A model generated the notes under the pieces. That model made no database searches and had not been told where the DNA came from. It worked only from the letters and a program-made list of their open reading frames with translations. Both the position numbers and the translations under genes were made by a program. Of a stretch of 64,000 nucleotides of DNA, positions 26,292 to 35,971 are shown one piece after another (positions within the stretch are counted from its first letter, which is position 1; each line of letters starts with the position of its first letter). Source of the stretch: Variovorax sp. S12S4 (GTDB lineage: Bacteria; Pseudomonadota; Gammaproteobacteria; Burkholderiales; Burkholderiaceae_C); assembly GCF_023195515.1 (NCBI RefSeq), contig NZ_JALPKR020000002.1:4503001-4567000 (forward strand), written 5' to 3'.

Positions 26292-27185
26292 GTGCTTTAC
26301 ATGCAGCGCACCGATCTCTCGGCACGCCAATGGATCGGTCTGGCAATCGTCTCTGCCGGCGCGCTTGCGCTGGCCTTCCGGTTCTGCGAATTCGTTCGCG
26401 CCGACCCGGTGGTCTGGAGCGCTCTACTGGGCGGTTCGGTAGCGGCGCTGGCCACTGCGCTGGGCACGCTGCCCGTGCTGTTCTCCCAGAAGCTTCCTGA
26501 GCGGCTGCAGGACACGCTGTTCGGTTTCGGCGCCGGTGTGATGCTGGCCGCCTGCGCCTTCTCCCTGATCATTCCCGGCCTGGAGGCGGCGCGAAAGGCG
26601 GAAATGTTCGGCGGCGGCAGCTGGGCCGCCGGCGGCGTGTTGGGCTCGGCCATCCTGCTCGGCGGCATCGCGCTGATGCTGCTGGACCGCGTGCTGCCGC
26701 ACGAGCACTTCATCAAGGGCCTGGAGGGCCAGACCGCGCACAGGCTGCGGCGCACCTGGCTTTTCGTGTTTGCCATCGCACTGCACAACCTGCCGGAGGG
26801 TCTCGCGATCGGCGTCGGCTATGCGGCCGGCAACGGGTTGCGCGCCGACGCGCTGGCCACTGGCATCGCAATCCAGGACGTGCCCGAAGGCCTGGTGGTG
26901 GCCGTGGCGCTGCTGGCGGCGGGCTACAGGCGCGGGTTCGCCGTCTTCATCGGAATGGTTTCAGGCGTGGTCGAGCCCCTTGGTGCGGTGCTCGGTGCCG
27001 CCGTGGTCGGCCACTCCGTCTTGCTGCTGCCGTGGGGGCTGGGCTTCGCGGCCGGCGCCATGCTGTTCGTCATCAGCCACGAGATCATTCCGGAGTCGCA
27101 CCGCAAGGGGCACGAAAGCTTTGCGACCAGCGGGCTGATGCTCGGCTTCGTGCTGATGATGCTGCTGGACACGGCGCTGGGGTAG
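26292..27185 (+). CDS. ZIP-family metal ion transporter
   Basis: A 297-residue protein with about eight membrane segments. The metal path motifs are HNLPEGLAIGVG and QDVPEGLVVAVAL, with a further SHEIIPESHR near the C-terminus; they resemble ZupT/ZIP11-type carriers for zinc, iron or manganese. The start is GTG 26292, nine bases after AAGGAG; ATG 26301 is the alternative. A Fur-box-like site upstream suggests metal-dependent repression. The direction should be import into the cytosol (family knowledge). Confidence 0.9.
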   Translation: MLYMQRTDLSARQWIGLAIVSAGALALAFRFCEFVRADPVVWSALLGGSVAALATALGTLPVLFSQKLPERLQDTLFGFGAGVMLAACAFSLIIPGLEAARKAEMFGGGSWAAGGVLGSAILLGGIALMLLDRVLPHEHFIKGLEGQTAHRLRRTWLFVFAIALHNLPEGLAIGVGYAAGNGLRADALATGIAIQDVPEGLVVAVALLAAGYRRGFAVFIGMVSGVVEPLGAVLGAAVVGHSVLLLPWGLGFAAGAMLFVISHEIIPESHRKGHESFATSGLMLGFVLMMLLDTALG

Positions 27186-27216
27186 ACCTGCGCCACGACC
27201 CGGCCGGCCCGGCCTC

Positions 27217-28650
27217 TTAACCGTGCTTGATGGCGACGGTCTTGAGGGTGGTGAAGCCGTAGAGCGCCTCAAAGCCCTTTTCGCGTCCGTAGCCCGACGA
27301 CTTGACTCCACCGAACGGCAGTTCCACACCGCCGCCCGCGCCGTAGTTGTTGATAAACACCTGGCCGCTGCGCACCCGCTTGGCCATGCGGAACTGGCGT
27401 GCGCCGTCTGCTGTCCAGATGCCGGCAACAAGGCCGAACTGCGTCGCGTTGGCCAGCGCCACCGCTTCGTCCTCATCGGCGAACTGCATTGCGGCAAGCA
27501 CCGGGCCGAACACTTCTTCCTGTGCGAGGCGGTGGTTCACCGGCACGTCGCGCAGCAGGGTGGGGGCCTGGTAGAAGCCGGTTTCGGGCGCTTCGTCGAC
27601 CACGACGCCGTGGGCCACCATTGGAATGCCGGCCACCTGGGCGTCGCTCAAAAAGTCCCACACACGTTGCTGCTGGGTCTGGCGGATCAGCGGGCCCACG
27701 TCGAGGTCCATGGCCGCGGGGCCGACGCGCAGGGCCTCGAAGGCATGGCCGAGGCGTTCGAGCAGCGGCTCGTAGATGCCGCGCTGGATCAGCACACGCG
27801 AGCCGGCCGAACAGGTCTGACCGGCGTTCTGCACGATGGCGTTGATGATCACCGGAATGGCCGCGTCGAGGTCGGCGTCGGCAAAGATGATCTGCGGGCT
27901 CTTGCCGCCGAGCTCGAGCGTGACCGGGCAATGCCGCTCGGCCGCCACCTGCTGGATGAGCGTGCCGATTTTTGGGCTGCCGGTAAAGCTGATGTGGTCG
28001 ATGCCTTCATGCCGCGCGAGCGCGTCGCCCACCTCGTGGCCATAGCCCGTCACGATGTTGAGCGCACCGGCCGGAAAGCCGACTTCGGCCGCGAGCTGTG
28101 CCACGCGGATCAAGGAAAGGCAGGCGTCTTCGGCCGGCTTCACCACGCACACGTTGCCGGCCGCCAGGGCCCCGCCCACGCTGCGCCCGAAGATCTGCAT
28201 CGGGTAGTTCCAGGGAATGATGTGGCCCGTGACGCCGTGCGGCTCGCGCCAGGTGAAAACGCTGTACCCGTCCTGGTAGGGAATCGTCTCGCCGTGCAGC
28301 TTGTCGCAGGCGCCGGCATAGAACTCGAAATAGCGCACCAGCGCCACCGCGTCGGCACGCGCCTGCTTCACGGGCTTGCCGCAGTCGCGCTGCTCGAGCA
28401 GGGCCAACTCGTCGACGTGCTCGGCAATCTTCTGCGAAAGCTTGTAGAGAAGGCGGCCGCGGTCGGCTGCGCTCACCTTGTGCCACACGCCCTCGAAGCA
28501 ATCGCGTGCCGCGCGCACCGCGGAGTCGATATCGGCGGCGTTGCTGCGCTGGATTTCGTCGAAAGGCTGGCCGTCGGACGGGTCGAGCACCTGCAGGGTG
28601 CGGCCTGAGGAAGACGGGACGTCGGCGTTGGCGATGAAGTTGAGTTGCAT
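27217..28650 (-). CDS. Aldehyde dehydrogenase (NAD(P)-dependent)
   Basis: A 477-residue enzyme of the ALDH superfamily. The oxyanion asparagine is in IIPWNYPM, the general-base glutamate in LELGGKSP, and the nucleophile cysteine in NAGQTCSAGSR. The fold is complete and the length is typical. It resembles the betaine/gamma-aminobutyraldehyde dehydrogenase branch, but the substrate cannot be fixed from sequence. The gene stands alone between the ZIP gene (convergent) and a peroxiredoxin gene on the same strand. Confidence 0.93.
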   Translation of the reverse strand: MQLNFIANADVPSSSGRTLQVLDPSDGQPFDEIQRSNAADIDSAVRAARDCFEGVWHKVSAADRGRLLYKLSQKIAEHVDELALLEQRDCGKPVKQARADAVALVRYFEFYAGACDKLHGETIPYQDGYSVFTWREPHGVTGHIIPWNYPMQIFGRSVGGALAAGNVCVVKPAEDACLSLIRVAQLAAEVGFPAGALNIVTGYGHEVGDALARHEGIDHISFTGSPKIGTLIQQVAAERHCPVTLELGGKSPQIIFADADLDAAIPVIINAIVQNAGQTCSAGSRVLIQRGIYEPLLERLGHAFEALRVGPAAMDLDVGPLIRQTQQQRVWDFLSDAQVAGIPMVAHGVVVDEAPETGFYQAPTLLRDVPVNHRLAQEEVFGPVLAAMQFADEDEAVALANATQFGLVAGIWTADGARQFRMAKRVRSGQVFINNYGAGGGVELPFGGVKSSGYGREKGFEALYGFTTLKTVAIKHG

Positions 28651-28698
28651 GGAACGGGATTTTGCGCGAAGCCGGGCAAACCCGCCGGCGGCCCCGGG

Positions 28699-29253
28699 CT
28701 ACCTTGGTGCGCCGGGGCGCGGCAGCGCCCGCACCGCATTGAGCATGCGCTCCACATGCTTGTCCGGGTTCAGGTTCTGGTAGTAGTAAGCCACCGTGCC
28801 GTTCGGCGCAATCACGTAGGACAGGCGGTTGGCAAAGTCTGGCCGCGTCTGCATCAGGGCGTCGAACCCGTTGATTACCGTTTTCGATTCGTCCGAGGCC
28901 ACGGGAAAGCGGCTTTGGCACGACTTGACCGAGAACTTCGAGAGCGTGTCGATGTCGTCGGCCGAAACGCCGATGACAGTGGCGCCGAGCGCCGTGAACT
29001 GGTCGATGGCTTCGGCGAACGCATGGGCCTCGATCGAACAGTCGCTGGAGTCGGCCGCGGGAAAGAAGTACAACACCACCGGCCCTTTGGCCAAGGCTTC
29101 GGCCAGCGAGTAGCGGAAGGTTTTGCCGCCGAGTGCGGCGTTGGCGGTGAACTTGGGTACCGGGTCGCCGATGTCGAGGGCGGCGCTGGCGGGGAGCGCC
29201 ATTGCGGCGGCGACCGACATCAGTGCGATGCGTGAGAGGATCGGTCTTGCCAT
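28699..29253 (-). CDS. Periplasmic peroxiredoxin (BCP-like)
   Basis: A 184-residue thioredoxin-fold peroxidase with an N-terminal signal peptide (ILSRIALMSVAAAMALPASA), so it acts outside the cytosol. The active site has the P-x3-(T/S)-x2-C form: FPAADSSDCSIEAH, with Ser in place of the usual Thr. A second cysteine in VKSCQSRFPVASD may be the resolving one. It should reduce peroxides with a periplasmic thiol partner that is not encoded nearby. The start ATG at 29253 follows GGAGT. Confidence 0.87.
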   Translation of the reverse strand: MARPILSRIALMSVAAAMALPASAALDIGDPVPKFTANAALGGKTFRYSLAEALAKGPVVLYFFPAADSSDCSIEAHAFAEAIDQFTALGATVIGVSADDIDTLSKFSVKSCQSRFPVASDESKTVINGFDALMQTRPDFANRLSYVIAPNGTVAYYYQNLNPDKHVERMLNAVRALPRPGAPR

Positions 29254-29402
29254 GGTGTAACTCCGAACAGGTGTGAAGCGAATTCTAGGATGGGCGAGCA
29301 ATTAAAGATGGCGCGAATGAAACCGGCAGGCGCCGGCCAGCGTATACCCGGCAGCAGTCAAGAAAAACCAAAGAAAACCAAAGAGAACACCGATCCACGA
29401 TC

Positions 29403-30977
29403 ATGAACGCCTGGTCTCGACTCCTTCGAATTTGCCTTGCGGGCGTGATGATCGCGTCGCTGGGTGCCTGCGGGTCGCTGCCGCCGGCGCGCGAGCGGGC
29501 GGCCGTAACTGCAGACGCGGCCGACCCCTCCACCACGCTCTCGAAGATCGTGGCGGCCTCGACGCCGCCCAGTGAGCATTCGGGCTTCCGGCTGATGCCG
29601 CTCGGTGTGTATTCGCTGGACGCGCGCATCCAGCTTGCGCAGCGTGCCCAGCGTTCGCTGGTGGTCCAGTATTACCAGCTCGAGAACGACGCCACCGGCC
29701 GGCTGCTGATGCGCTCGCTGCGCGAAGCGGCGGCGCGCGGGGTGAAGGTGCGCTTGCTGGTGGACGATCTCTACACGGCCAGGAGCCAGCAGCTGCTGCT
29801 TGCGCTTTCGCAGACGCCCAACGTGGACGTGCGGCTGTTCAACCCGTTCTGTTGCGGGCGCAACGGATTTCTGTCGCGCTTCGCGGCGTCGCCGCACGAG
29901 ATCGGGCGGCTCAACCACCGCATGCACAACAAGCTCTTCATCGCCGACGGCGTCATGGCGGTGGTGGGCGGGCGCAACATTGCCGACGAGTATTTCGTGC
30001 TGAGCGAGGCGCAGAACTTCATCGACATGGACGCGCTGGTGGTGGGCAAGGTGCTGCCGCAGCTCGAATCGATCTTCGATGCCTACTGGAACAGCAAGCA
30101 GGTCTGGCCCGTGGCGGACATCGTGCGGGGCGAGGGCGGGCGCACGCCCACCACCGCGGACTTCGATGCGTGGATCGGCATGGCGGCGGCGCCGCCGAAG
30201 ATCGTGCTGCCGCCCTCCGACATCCTGGGTTACGGGCCGATTGCCGAAGAGCTCGACGGCGGCCGCATGGGGCTTTTGTGGGGCGAGGCCCGAGCCATTG
30301 CCGACCCGCCCACCAAGCCGACCACCATGACGGCGGACGAAGCCATTGCCACCAGCGTGACGATGCAGGTCTGGGCACTGTTGATGGACGCCAAGATCCA
30401 GGTCGACCTGACCTCGCCGTACCTGGTGCCCGGCGAGCGCGGCATGGCGGCCTTCGAAGACCTGGCAAAGCGCAACGTCAAGCTCACGCTGCTCACCAAT
30501 TCGCTGGCCGCCAACGACGAGCCGCTGGTGCACACCGGCTACGCGCGCTACCGCGAGCGGTTGCTCAAGGGCGGGGCCGACCTGTACGAACTGAGCCCGC
30601 AGCGCACCACCGCGGGAGAACGCTTCGGCGTGTTCGGCAAATCGCTCGGGCGGCTGCACTCCAAGACGGCGGCCATCGACAAGACGCGCATCTTCATCGG
30701 CTCGATGAACCTCGATCCGCGCTCGGCGAGCCAGAACACCGAGATGGGCCTGGTGGTCGACAGCCCCCAGTTGGCGCGCGAGATGCTGCGTGTCATCAAC
30801 ATCAGCAAGCTGCAGAACTCGTACCGCCTGCGCCTTGCCAAGGACACCGGCACGCTGCAGTGGCTCACGAGCGACGGGGAAAAGGAAGTCATCCTGACCT
30901 CGGAACCGGAGTCGACGTTCTTTCAACGGCTCCACAACCTGATCATTGCGCCTCTGGTTCCCGAAATGCTGCTGTAG
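29403..30977 (+). CDS. Phospholipase D family, ClsC-like cardiolipin synthase
   Basis: A 524-residue lipoprotein-type protein (lipobox near SLGACGS) with two HKD motifs: HNKLFIADGVMAVVGGRN and HSKTAAIDKTRIFIGSMN. The family transfers phosphatidyl groups; the two-HKD layout and length fit cardiolipin synthase C-type enzymes, though a nuclease or other lipase role is possible. It is followed after nine bases by a row of lipid-modifying genes on the same strand and is probably the first gene of that operon. Confidence 0.87.
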   Translation: MNAWSRLLRICLAGVMIASLGACGSLPPARERAAVTADAADPSTTLSKIVAASTPPSEHSGFRLMPLGVYSLDARIQLAQRAQRSLVVQYYQLENDATGRLLMRSLREAAARGVKVRLLVDDLYTARSQQLLLALSQTPNVDVRLFNPFCCGRNGFLSRFAASPHEIGRLNHRMHNKLFIADGVMAVVGGRNIADEYFVLSEAQNFIDMDALVVGKVLPQLESIFDAYWNSKQVWPVADIVRGEGGRTPTTADFDAWIGMAAAPPKIVLPPSDILGYGPIAEELDGGRMGLLWGEARAIADPPTKPTTMTADEAIATSVTMQVWALLMDAKIQVDLTSPYLVPGERGMAAFEDLAKRNVKLTLLTNSLAANDEPLVHTGYARYRERLLKGGADLYELSPQRTTAGERFGVFGKSLGRLHSKTAAIDKTRIFIGSMNLDPRSASQNTEMGLVVDSPQLAREMLRVINISKLQNSYRLRLAKDTGTLQWLTSDGEKEVILTSEPESTFFQRLHNLIIAPLVPEMLL

Positions 30978-30986
30978 CCTCGGGGG

Positions 30987-31775
30987 ATGGCGCAAACCTT
31001 TACAAATTTGTCCGTCCTCCAGGTGATGTGCTGGGGGCTGGCGTTTTTCGGCTCGATCTACCTGGGGTTCGGCGCGCTCAATTGGCTGTTGACCCGTCGG
31101 GCGCTGCCGGCACTCGGAATCGGGCGGGTGCTCGATCCGCGCCCGCTGCAGCCGGGGCAACTGCGCCGCGAACTGACGCAGTCGGGCGTTTCGGTGCTGG
31201 TTTTCGGGCTGGGCATGGTGTTTCCGTGGGGCTTGCTTCAGCTGGGCTGGGCGCGGCTCGACGCGGACGCGGGCTGGCGGCAGATCGCGCTTGAAATCGT
31301 GGTGCTCGCGGTCTGGAACGACGTGCATTTCTGGTTCAACCATCGCGTGCTGCACATGCGGTGGCTGCGGCGCTTTCACGGGCCGCACCACCGCTCGGTC
31401 GTGACAACGCCGTGGGCCACGTACAGCTTTCACCCGATCGAGGCGGCGATGCTCGGCAACGTGATTTTGCTGCCGATGCTGCTGCACGACTTCAGCTTCT
31501 GGTCGCTTGCCTCGGTGCCGCTGTTCAGCCTGTTCTTCAACAGCGTCGGCCACTCGAACTACGACTTTTTTCCCGGGGTGTCTTACAGCCACTGGTTCGC
31601 CGCGAGCCGTCGGCACCATTTGCACCACGCCTGCCACGGCGGCAACTACGGGTTCCAGTTCACTTTCATGGACCGGTTGTTCGGCACGCGCATCGCCGCC
31701 GATGCGGCCGAGCCGCAGTTCCAGGCTTTTCAAGACAAGCAGCAACGCCAACAGCAGCATGGCACGCCGGCCTGA
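30987..31775 (+). CDS. Sterol desaturase/fatty acid hydroxylase family protein
   Basis: A 262-residue integral membrane diiron enzyme. Histidine boxes are visible as FNHRVLHM, RFHGPHHRS, and HHLHHACHGGNYG. About four membrane segments flank them. The family hydroxylates or desaturates sterols, fatty acids or alkyl chains. Its place between a phospholipase D and a fatty acid desaturase points to lipid tailoring; the exact substrate is unknown. GGGGG directly before the ATG serves as ribosome site. The stop overlaps the next gene's start region by 17 bases. Confidence 0.88.
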   Translation: MAQTFTNLSVLQVMCWGLAFFGSIYLGFGALNWLLTRRALPALGIGRVLDPRPLQPGQLRRELTQSGVSVLVFGLGMVFPWGLLQLGWARLDADAGWRQIALEIVVLAVWNDVHFWFNHRVLHMRWLRRFHGPHHRSVVTTPWATYSFHPIEAAMLGNVILLPMLLHDFSFWSLASVPLFSLFFNSVGHSNYDFFPGVSYSHWFAASRRHHLHHACHGGNYGFQFTFMDRLFGTRIAADAAEPQFQAFQDKQQRQQQHGTPA

Positions 31776-32730
31776 CGCGCTGCGCCGGCCGGCACGCCTG
31801 CGCCATTGGCGCGACTGGCAGAGCCTTGCCTACCTGGTGGTGCTTCCGGCGCTGGTGGCATGGCAGTGGGTGCATGGCTTTGCCGTGCTGCTCTATGGAT
31901 TGATGCTGTTTCTGACGTTGGGCGTGGGCGTGATCCACCACAACCACGTGCACTTGCGCATGTGGCGCGGGCGGCGCATGAACCGGCTCACCGACTTCTG
32001 GATCACGCTGCTGCAGGGGCACCCGACTTTCGTTTTCTGGCCCGCGCACGTGGCCAACCACCATCGCCACCGACATGGGCCGCAGGACGTGGCGCGCACC
32101 TACCGCTTCGGCGGCGATACCAACCACTTGCGCGGGTACTTGCTGCATCCGTTCCAGGCGGTGTGGGTGCTGGTGCCCGTGTTCCTGGGCTGGCTCGGGC
32201 GGCTTCGAAGGCACCAGCCGGGGCCTTGGCGTTATTGCATGGCGCAATACGCGCTTTGGCTCGGGAGCTGGAGCGCGCTGCTGCTGCTCGACTGGCGCAA
32301 GGCGCTGCTGTTCGTCATCGTGCCGCAACTGCACGGGCTGCATTGGCTGCTGGCCACCAACTATCTGCAGCACGCGCATGCGGACGGATGCAGGCCCACA
32401 CCGAAGGCAGAGGCGAGTGCGGAGGCGCGGCGCGATACCGCGGGTACCCGCTTGAACTACGCACGCAATTTCGAAGGGCTGGTGAACCCGTTGCTGTTCA
32501 ACATCGGCCTGCACACCGCACATCACGAGAACCCGCATGTCCATTGGTCCGAACTCACGCAATTGCACCGCACGCACTACCGCGCGCGGGTCGATCCCGC
32601 ACTCAACGAGCAAGGACTGGTGCCCTACATGGTTCGCGTGTTCGTGCTGGGAGCGCTGTGGCCGCGCTTTCGCAGCCGCTCGCTGATGTCATCCGTGCCT
32701 TTGGTGCCGCCCGAGTCTTCAACCCACTGA
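31759..32730 (+). CDS. Membrane fatty acid desaturase-like diiron enzyme
   Basis: A 323-residue protein with the three histidine boxes of membrane desaturases/hydroxylases: HHNHVH, HVANHHRHRH and HTAHHENPH, placed among about four membrane helices. It should use O2 and a diiron centre to desaturate or hydroxylate an acyl or alkyl chain. The start ATG 31759 lies inside the end of the preceding gene; a longer frame upstream overlaps that gene fully and is not used. Co-transcribed with the KAS III fusion gene four bases downstream. Confidence 0.87.
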   Translation: MARRPDALRRPARLRHWRDWQSLAYLVVLPALVAWQWVHGFAVLLYGLMLFLTLGVGVIHHNHVHLRMWRGRRMNRLTDFWITLLQGHPTFVFWPAHVANHHRHRHGPQDVARTYRFGGDTNHLRGYLLHPFQAVWVLVPVFLGWLGRLRRHQPGPWRYCMAQYALWLGSWSALLLLDWRKALLFVIVPQLHGLHWLLATNYLQHAHADGCRPTPKAEASAEARRDTAGTRLNYARNFEGLVNPLLFNIGLHTAHHENPHVHWSELTQLHRTHYRARVDPALNEQGLVPYMVRVFVLGALWPRFRSRSLMSSVPLVPPESSTH

Positions 32731-32733
32731 ACC

Positions 32734-34689
32734 ATGCCTGTTCCATTTCAACGCGTCTACATCGAGAGCGCCGGCTACTACATGCCCGGCGAGCCCATTC
32801 CCAACGAGCGCATGGATGCCTACATCGCGCCGCTCAACCGCATGTCGGAGCGCATCAAGCGGCGCATCCTGGCCGAGAACGGCATTCTCACGCGGCACTA
32901 CGCAATCGACGAGGAGGGCATGACGCGTCAAACCAATGCGCAACTGGCGGCGGGCGCGATCCGCGATTGCCTGCAGCGCGGCGGGGCCGAGCTGTCGCGC
33001 GTTTCGCTGCTGGCCAGCGGTTCGTCGGGCGGCGACACGCTCATGCCCGGCTTTGCCAACATGATTCAGGGCGAACTGGCGGCGGCGCCAATGGAGACCT
33101 TGTCGGTACACGGCATCTGCGCCGCGGGCGTGTCGGCCATCCAGTCGGCCGCGCAAGGCATCGAACTGGGCGCGCACCGCAGCGCGCTTGCGGTGGCAAG
33201 CGAAATGCCGTCGCGGCTTTTCAAGCGCTCGCGCTTCGCGGCGCGTGGCTACGAAACGGACTTCGATTCGCACTTCCTGCGGTGGATGCTTTCCGACGGT
33301 GCCGGCGCGTTGCTGCTCTCCGACGGCACGCCCGGGCTGGCCGGCAACCCGGGGCTGCGTTTGCGGCTGAAATGGGTGCACCAGCGCGCGTTCTCGGGCG
33401 ACTACCCGGTGTGCATGCAGCTGGGCCTGACCGAAGACCGTACGCGCGGGCATCTGGACTACGGCTCCTGGGCGGAGGCGGAAGCGGCGGGTGCCTTGTC
33501 GCTGCGGCAGGACATTCGCCTGTTGCCGCACCTGTTCGACGTTGGCATTCACGAATACGCGACGCTGGTGCGCGATGGCTGGGTCGATCCGAAGCGGGTC
33601 GATCATTTCCTGTGCCACTACTCGTCGGAAAAATTCATTCCGGTGGTCGAAGACCTGATGACCAAGGCCGACCTTGCGATTCCCCGCGAGAAGTGGTGGA
33701 GCAACCTGGCCTGGCGCGGAAACACCGGCGCGGCGTCGATCCTGATCATGCTGTCGGAGTTCTTGCACACCAAGACGCTGAAGCCCGGTGAGCAGATCTT
33801 CTGCTACGTGCCGGAGTCGGGGCGCTTCATGGCTGCCTACATGCTGCTGGAGGCCGAGGCGGCGGATGCGCCGCTGCAGGCGGTGCCCAGCCCACGCGCG
33901 GCCGCCGAAGCTGCGCCCGCCGACGACGAGACGGCGATTGCGCCGCCGCACGATCCGGCCGCCGCGCCTGAAGGCTTGGCCGCGCTGCTGACCGAGCTGG
34001 CCGGCATCTGGCACGACTACCGCTCCAACGTCTGGCGCACGCCTTTGATCCGCCAGATTCGCGAGCGCCGCTTCGCGCTGCCCGATTACCTGAACTGGAT
34101 GGAGCAGTGGGTTCCGCAGGTGCGCGAAGGCAGCCGCTGGATGCGCGAAGGCGCCGCTTCGCTGACGGGGCCCTACAAGACGCTTGCCGCGTTGATCGAC
34201 GTGCACGCGGGCGAAGAGCAGGACGACTTCAACATTCTCTTCAGCGACTACCGGAAGGCCGGCGGCACCGTGGCCGAGATCGGCGAGTTGCGCCGCAACC
34301 CCGGTGGGGAGGCGCTCAACGCCTACCTGCACGGCCTGGCCGCCACGCGCGACCCCATCGGGCTGCTGGGCGCGATCTACATCATCGAAGGCACGGGCCA
34401 GCGCATCGTGCCGGCGCTGCTCCCGCTGATCAAGGCCGGCCTCAAGCTGCCGCCAGATGCGTTCCGCTTTCTCGAGTACCACGGCCACAACGACGAGAAC
34501 CACCTGAACCGATGGCTTGCCGCGGTCGAGATGGTGATGGCCGTGGAAGCGGACAACGACGGCCAAGGCGGCAAAGGGCAGGGCCGCGCAGCCCGGCAGA
34601 TCATCGACACGGCGCGCCACACGGCCGCGCTGTACTTGATGCAGTTTCAGCACATCACGGAGCGAATGTCACATGAGCCGAACGCCTGA
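32734..34689 (+). CDS. KAS III-like synthase fused to a heme-oxygenase-like diiron domain
   Basis: A 651-residue two-domain protein. Residues 1-375 are a beta-ketoacyl-ACP synthase III fold with a full catalytic triad: Cys129 (HGICAAG), His295 (FLCHYSS) and Asn330 (WRGNTGAAS). An Ala/Pro-rich linker (about 376-415) leads to a helical heme-oxygenase-like domain (about 420-640) with metal-ligand candidates in DVHAGEEQDDF, YIIEGTG and YHGHNDENHLNRW, as in diiron oxidases such as UndA. It could condense an acyl chain and then oxidise or cleave it. The fusion is uncommon in my knowledge. It overlaps the next gene by 17 bases. Confidence 0.82.
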   Translation: MPVPFQRVYIESAGYYMPGEPIPNERMDAYIAPLNRMSERIKRRILAENGILTRHYAIDEEGMTRQTNAQLAAGAIRDCLQRGGAELSRVSLLASGSSGGDTLMPGFANMIQGELAAAPMETLSVHGICAAGVSAIQSAAQGIELGAHRSALAVASEMPSRLFKRSRFAARGYETDFDSHFLRWMLSDGAGALLLSDGTPGLAGNPGLRLRLKWVHQRAFSGDYPVCMQLGLTEDRTRGHLDYGSWAEAEAAGALSLRQDIRLLPHLFDVGIHEYATLVRDGWVDPKRVDHFLCHYSSEKFIPVVEDLMTKADLAIPREKWWSNLAWRGNTGAASILIMLSEFLHTKTLKPGEQIFCYVPESGRFMAAYMLLEAEAADAPLQAVPSPRAAAEAAPADDETAIAPPHDPAAAPEGLAALLTELAGIWHDYRSNVWRTPLIRQIRERRFALPDYLNWMEQWVPQVREGSRWMREGAASLTGPYKTLAALIDVHAGEEQDDFNILFSDYRKAGGTVAEIGELRRNPGGEALNAYLHGLAATRDPIGLLGAIYIIEGTGQRIVPALLPLIKAGLKLPPDAFRFLEYHGHNDENHLNRWLAAVEMVMAVEADNDGQGGKGQGRAARQIIDTARHTAALYLMQFQHITERMSHEPNA

Positions 34690-35584
34690 TTTTCTCGAGC
34701 AGGGCCACGACGAGCGCGACCCCAGCCCCTGGCTGGCCCTCTACCTCGACCAGAGCACGCCGCTGCCCGACGAGGTCAAGGCCGCGTGGCTCGCCGATTC
34801 GAGCTCGGGCTCGCGCCAGTATCTGCTGCCGTTCCTGCGGCCGGTGGCGCGGCTCACGATCATCCTGATCCAGGTGGTGAAGGTGTTCGTGCCGCGCAAC
34901 TGGTCGCACTCGAAGATGCTGCACAACCTGCTGGCCTGGGGGCTGAAGCGCTTCGTGTCGCCGGAGGCGAACTGGCTGATCCTGCGGCACTTCCATCTGG
35001 GTTCGCAGGTGCTGAGCTTCATTGGCCGCAATTCCCCCGCGCCGGTGGGCACCTCGCCGCTGGAGCCTGCCGATATCGACGCACTCAGGGACGAGACATT
35101 CCTGAAGCACGATCTGAACCTGTTCAATTTCGTGATCCGCCTGAACCAAGCGCTGCGCGACAAGGGTATGGTTCTCGGCAAGGCGCCGAATGTCGACTTT
35201 TCGATGATCAAGGACCCTGGGTTGCGGCTTTCGGACATGCCGCAAGGCAAACTGAATTTTCTCGACCTGCAGAGTGCCATCGAGCTTTTTACGCCGCTGT
35301 ATCAGTTGATGTTGACCGATAACGACTTTTGGCGCGCCGCCAACTCCCTGCAGCTGGACGAAACCATCGGCATCTACGCCGCGACGGTGCTGGGTGCTCC
35401 GGAGCACCTGATTCTGGTCAACAACAAGCACCCGCTGGTGCCGCTTTCCACCTTGCGGGCGGGACATCGGCTGGTCATCCATGGGCTTTCGACTGAAATG
35501 CTGCACAGCCTGCTGCGGCGCATGCAGGTCGCGCATAAGGCGCCGCCCGAGCCAACACCCGCACGGGAGGAGGCACTTGCATAA
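34673..35584 (+). CDS. Conserved-looking protein of the lipid cluster, unknown
   Basis: A 303-residue protein I do not recognise. It is largely helical, with a hydrophobic patch near residues 52-76 (LRPVARLTIILIQVVKVFV) that may associate with the membrane and an LRHFHLGSQVLSFIGRN segment rich in aromatic and basic residues. The C-terminus is charged. Its start overlaps the end of the KAS III fusion gene, so it is translationally coupled and likely works on the same product. No catalytic motif is visible. Confidence 0.75.
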   Translation: MSRTPDFLEQGHDERDPSPWLALYLDQSTPLPDEVKAAWLADSSSGSRQYLLPFLRPVARLTIILIQVVKVFVPRNWSHSKMLHNLLAWGLKRFVSPEANWLILRHFHLGSQVLSFIGRNSPAPVGTSPLEPADIDALRDETFLKHDLNLFNFVIRLNQALRDKGMVLGKAPNVDFSMIKDPGLRLSDMPQGKLNFLDLQSAIELFTPLYQLMLTDNDFWRAANSLQLDETIGIYAATVLGAPEHLILVNNKHPLVPLSTLRAGHRLVIHGLSTEMLHSLLRRMQVAHKAPPEPTPAREEALA

Positions 35585-35602
35585 AGCGTATGCTGCCCCC
35601 AG

Positions 35603-35971
35603 ATGGACTCCATGAACACGACCCAAAATCCGTCTCCCAAGACCGATCTGGCAGTGACCCACGTGCTGGCTCAACTGCTGGAACGGCTCGAGCACAGCAC
35701 CGTTCCCGTCGGGGCGGAGCAGTACCGCTCGGTGGTCGAGCACCTCGTGCACGAATTCAGCGACGTTGAACCGGGCGCCGATCTGGGCCGCCTGCTCGAC
35801 GCTTATCCCGCTGCCGCCGAGGTGTACGAAAATATCAACTATCAACACGCCGGCCTGTGCCGCTCGGCGCTGGACGCGGCACTTGCAGCCGAAGTCCGCG
35901 CCAGAGAAGTCATCGCACGGGCCATGCGTAATACCGAACCCAAAAAGGACAAAGCCGATGGCCAAAGCTGA
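35603..35971 (+). CDS. Small protein of unknown function
   Basis: A 122-residue soluble protein, mostly helical, with no motif I recognise. The segment LVHEFSDVEPGADLGRLLDAYPAAAEVYENINYQHAGL looks well packed, and the tail is charged (EPKKDKADGQS). It lies 18 bases after the lipid cluster and overlaps the next small gene by 14 bases, so it belongs to the same transcript. The start ATG 35603 is followed by a second ATG at 35612. Confidence 0.65.
   Translation: MDSMNTTQNPSPKTDLAVTHVLAQLLERLEHSTVPVGAEQYRSVVEHLVHEFSDVEPGADLGRLLDAYPAAAEVYENINYQHAGLCRSALDAALAAEVRAREVIARAMRNTEPKKDKADGQS

Noticed and set aside
29358..31760. 800-residue minus-strand frame across the phospholipase and sterol desaturase genes
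   Set aside because: It is antisense to two genes with intact catalytic motifs; its product is rich in Arg, His, Gln and Val with no recognisable domain.
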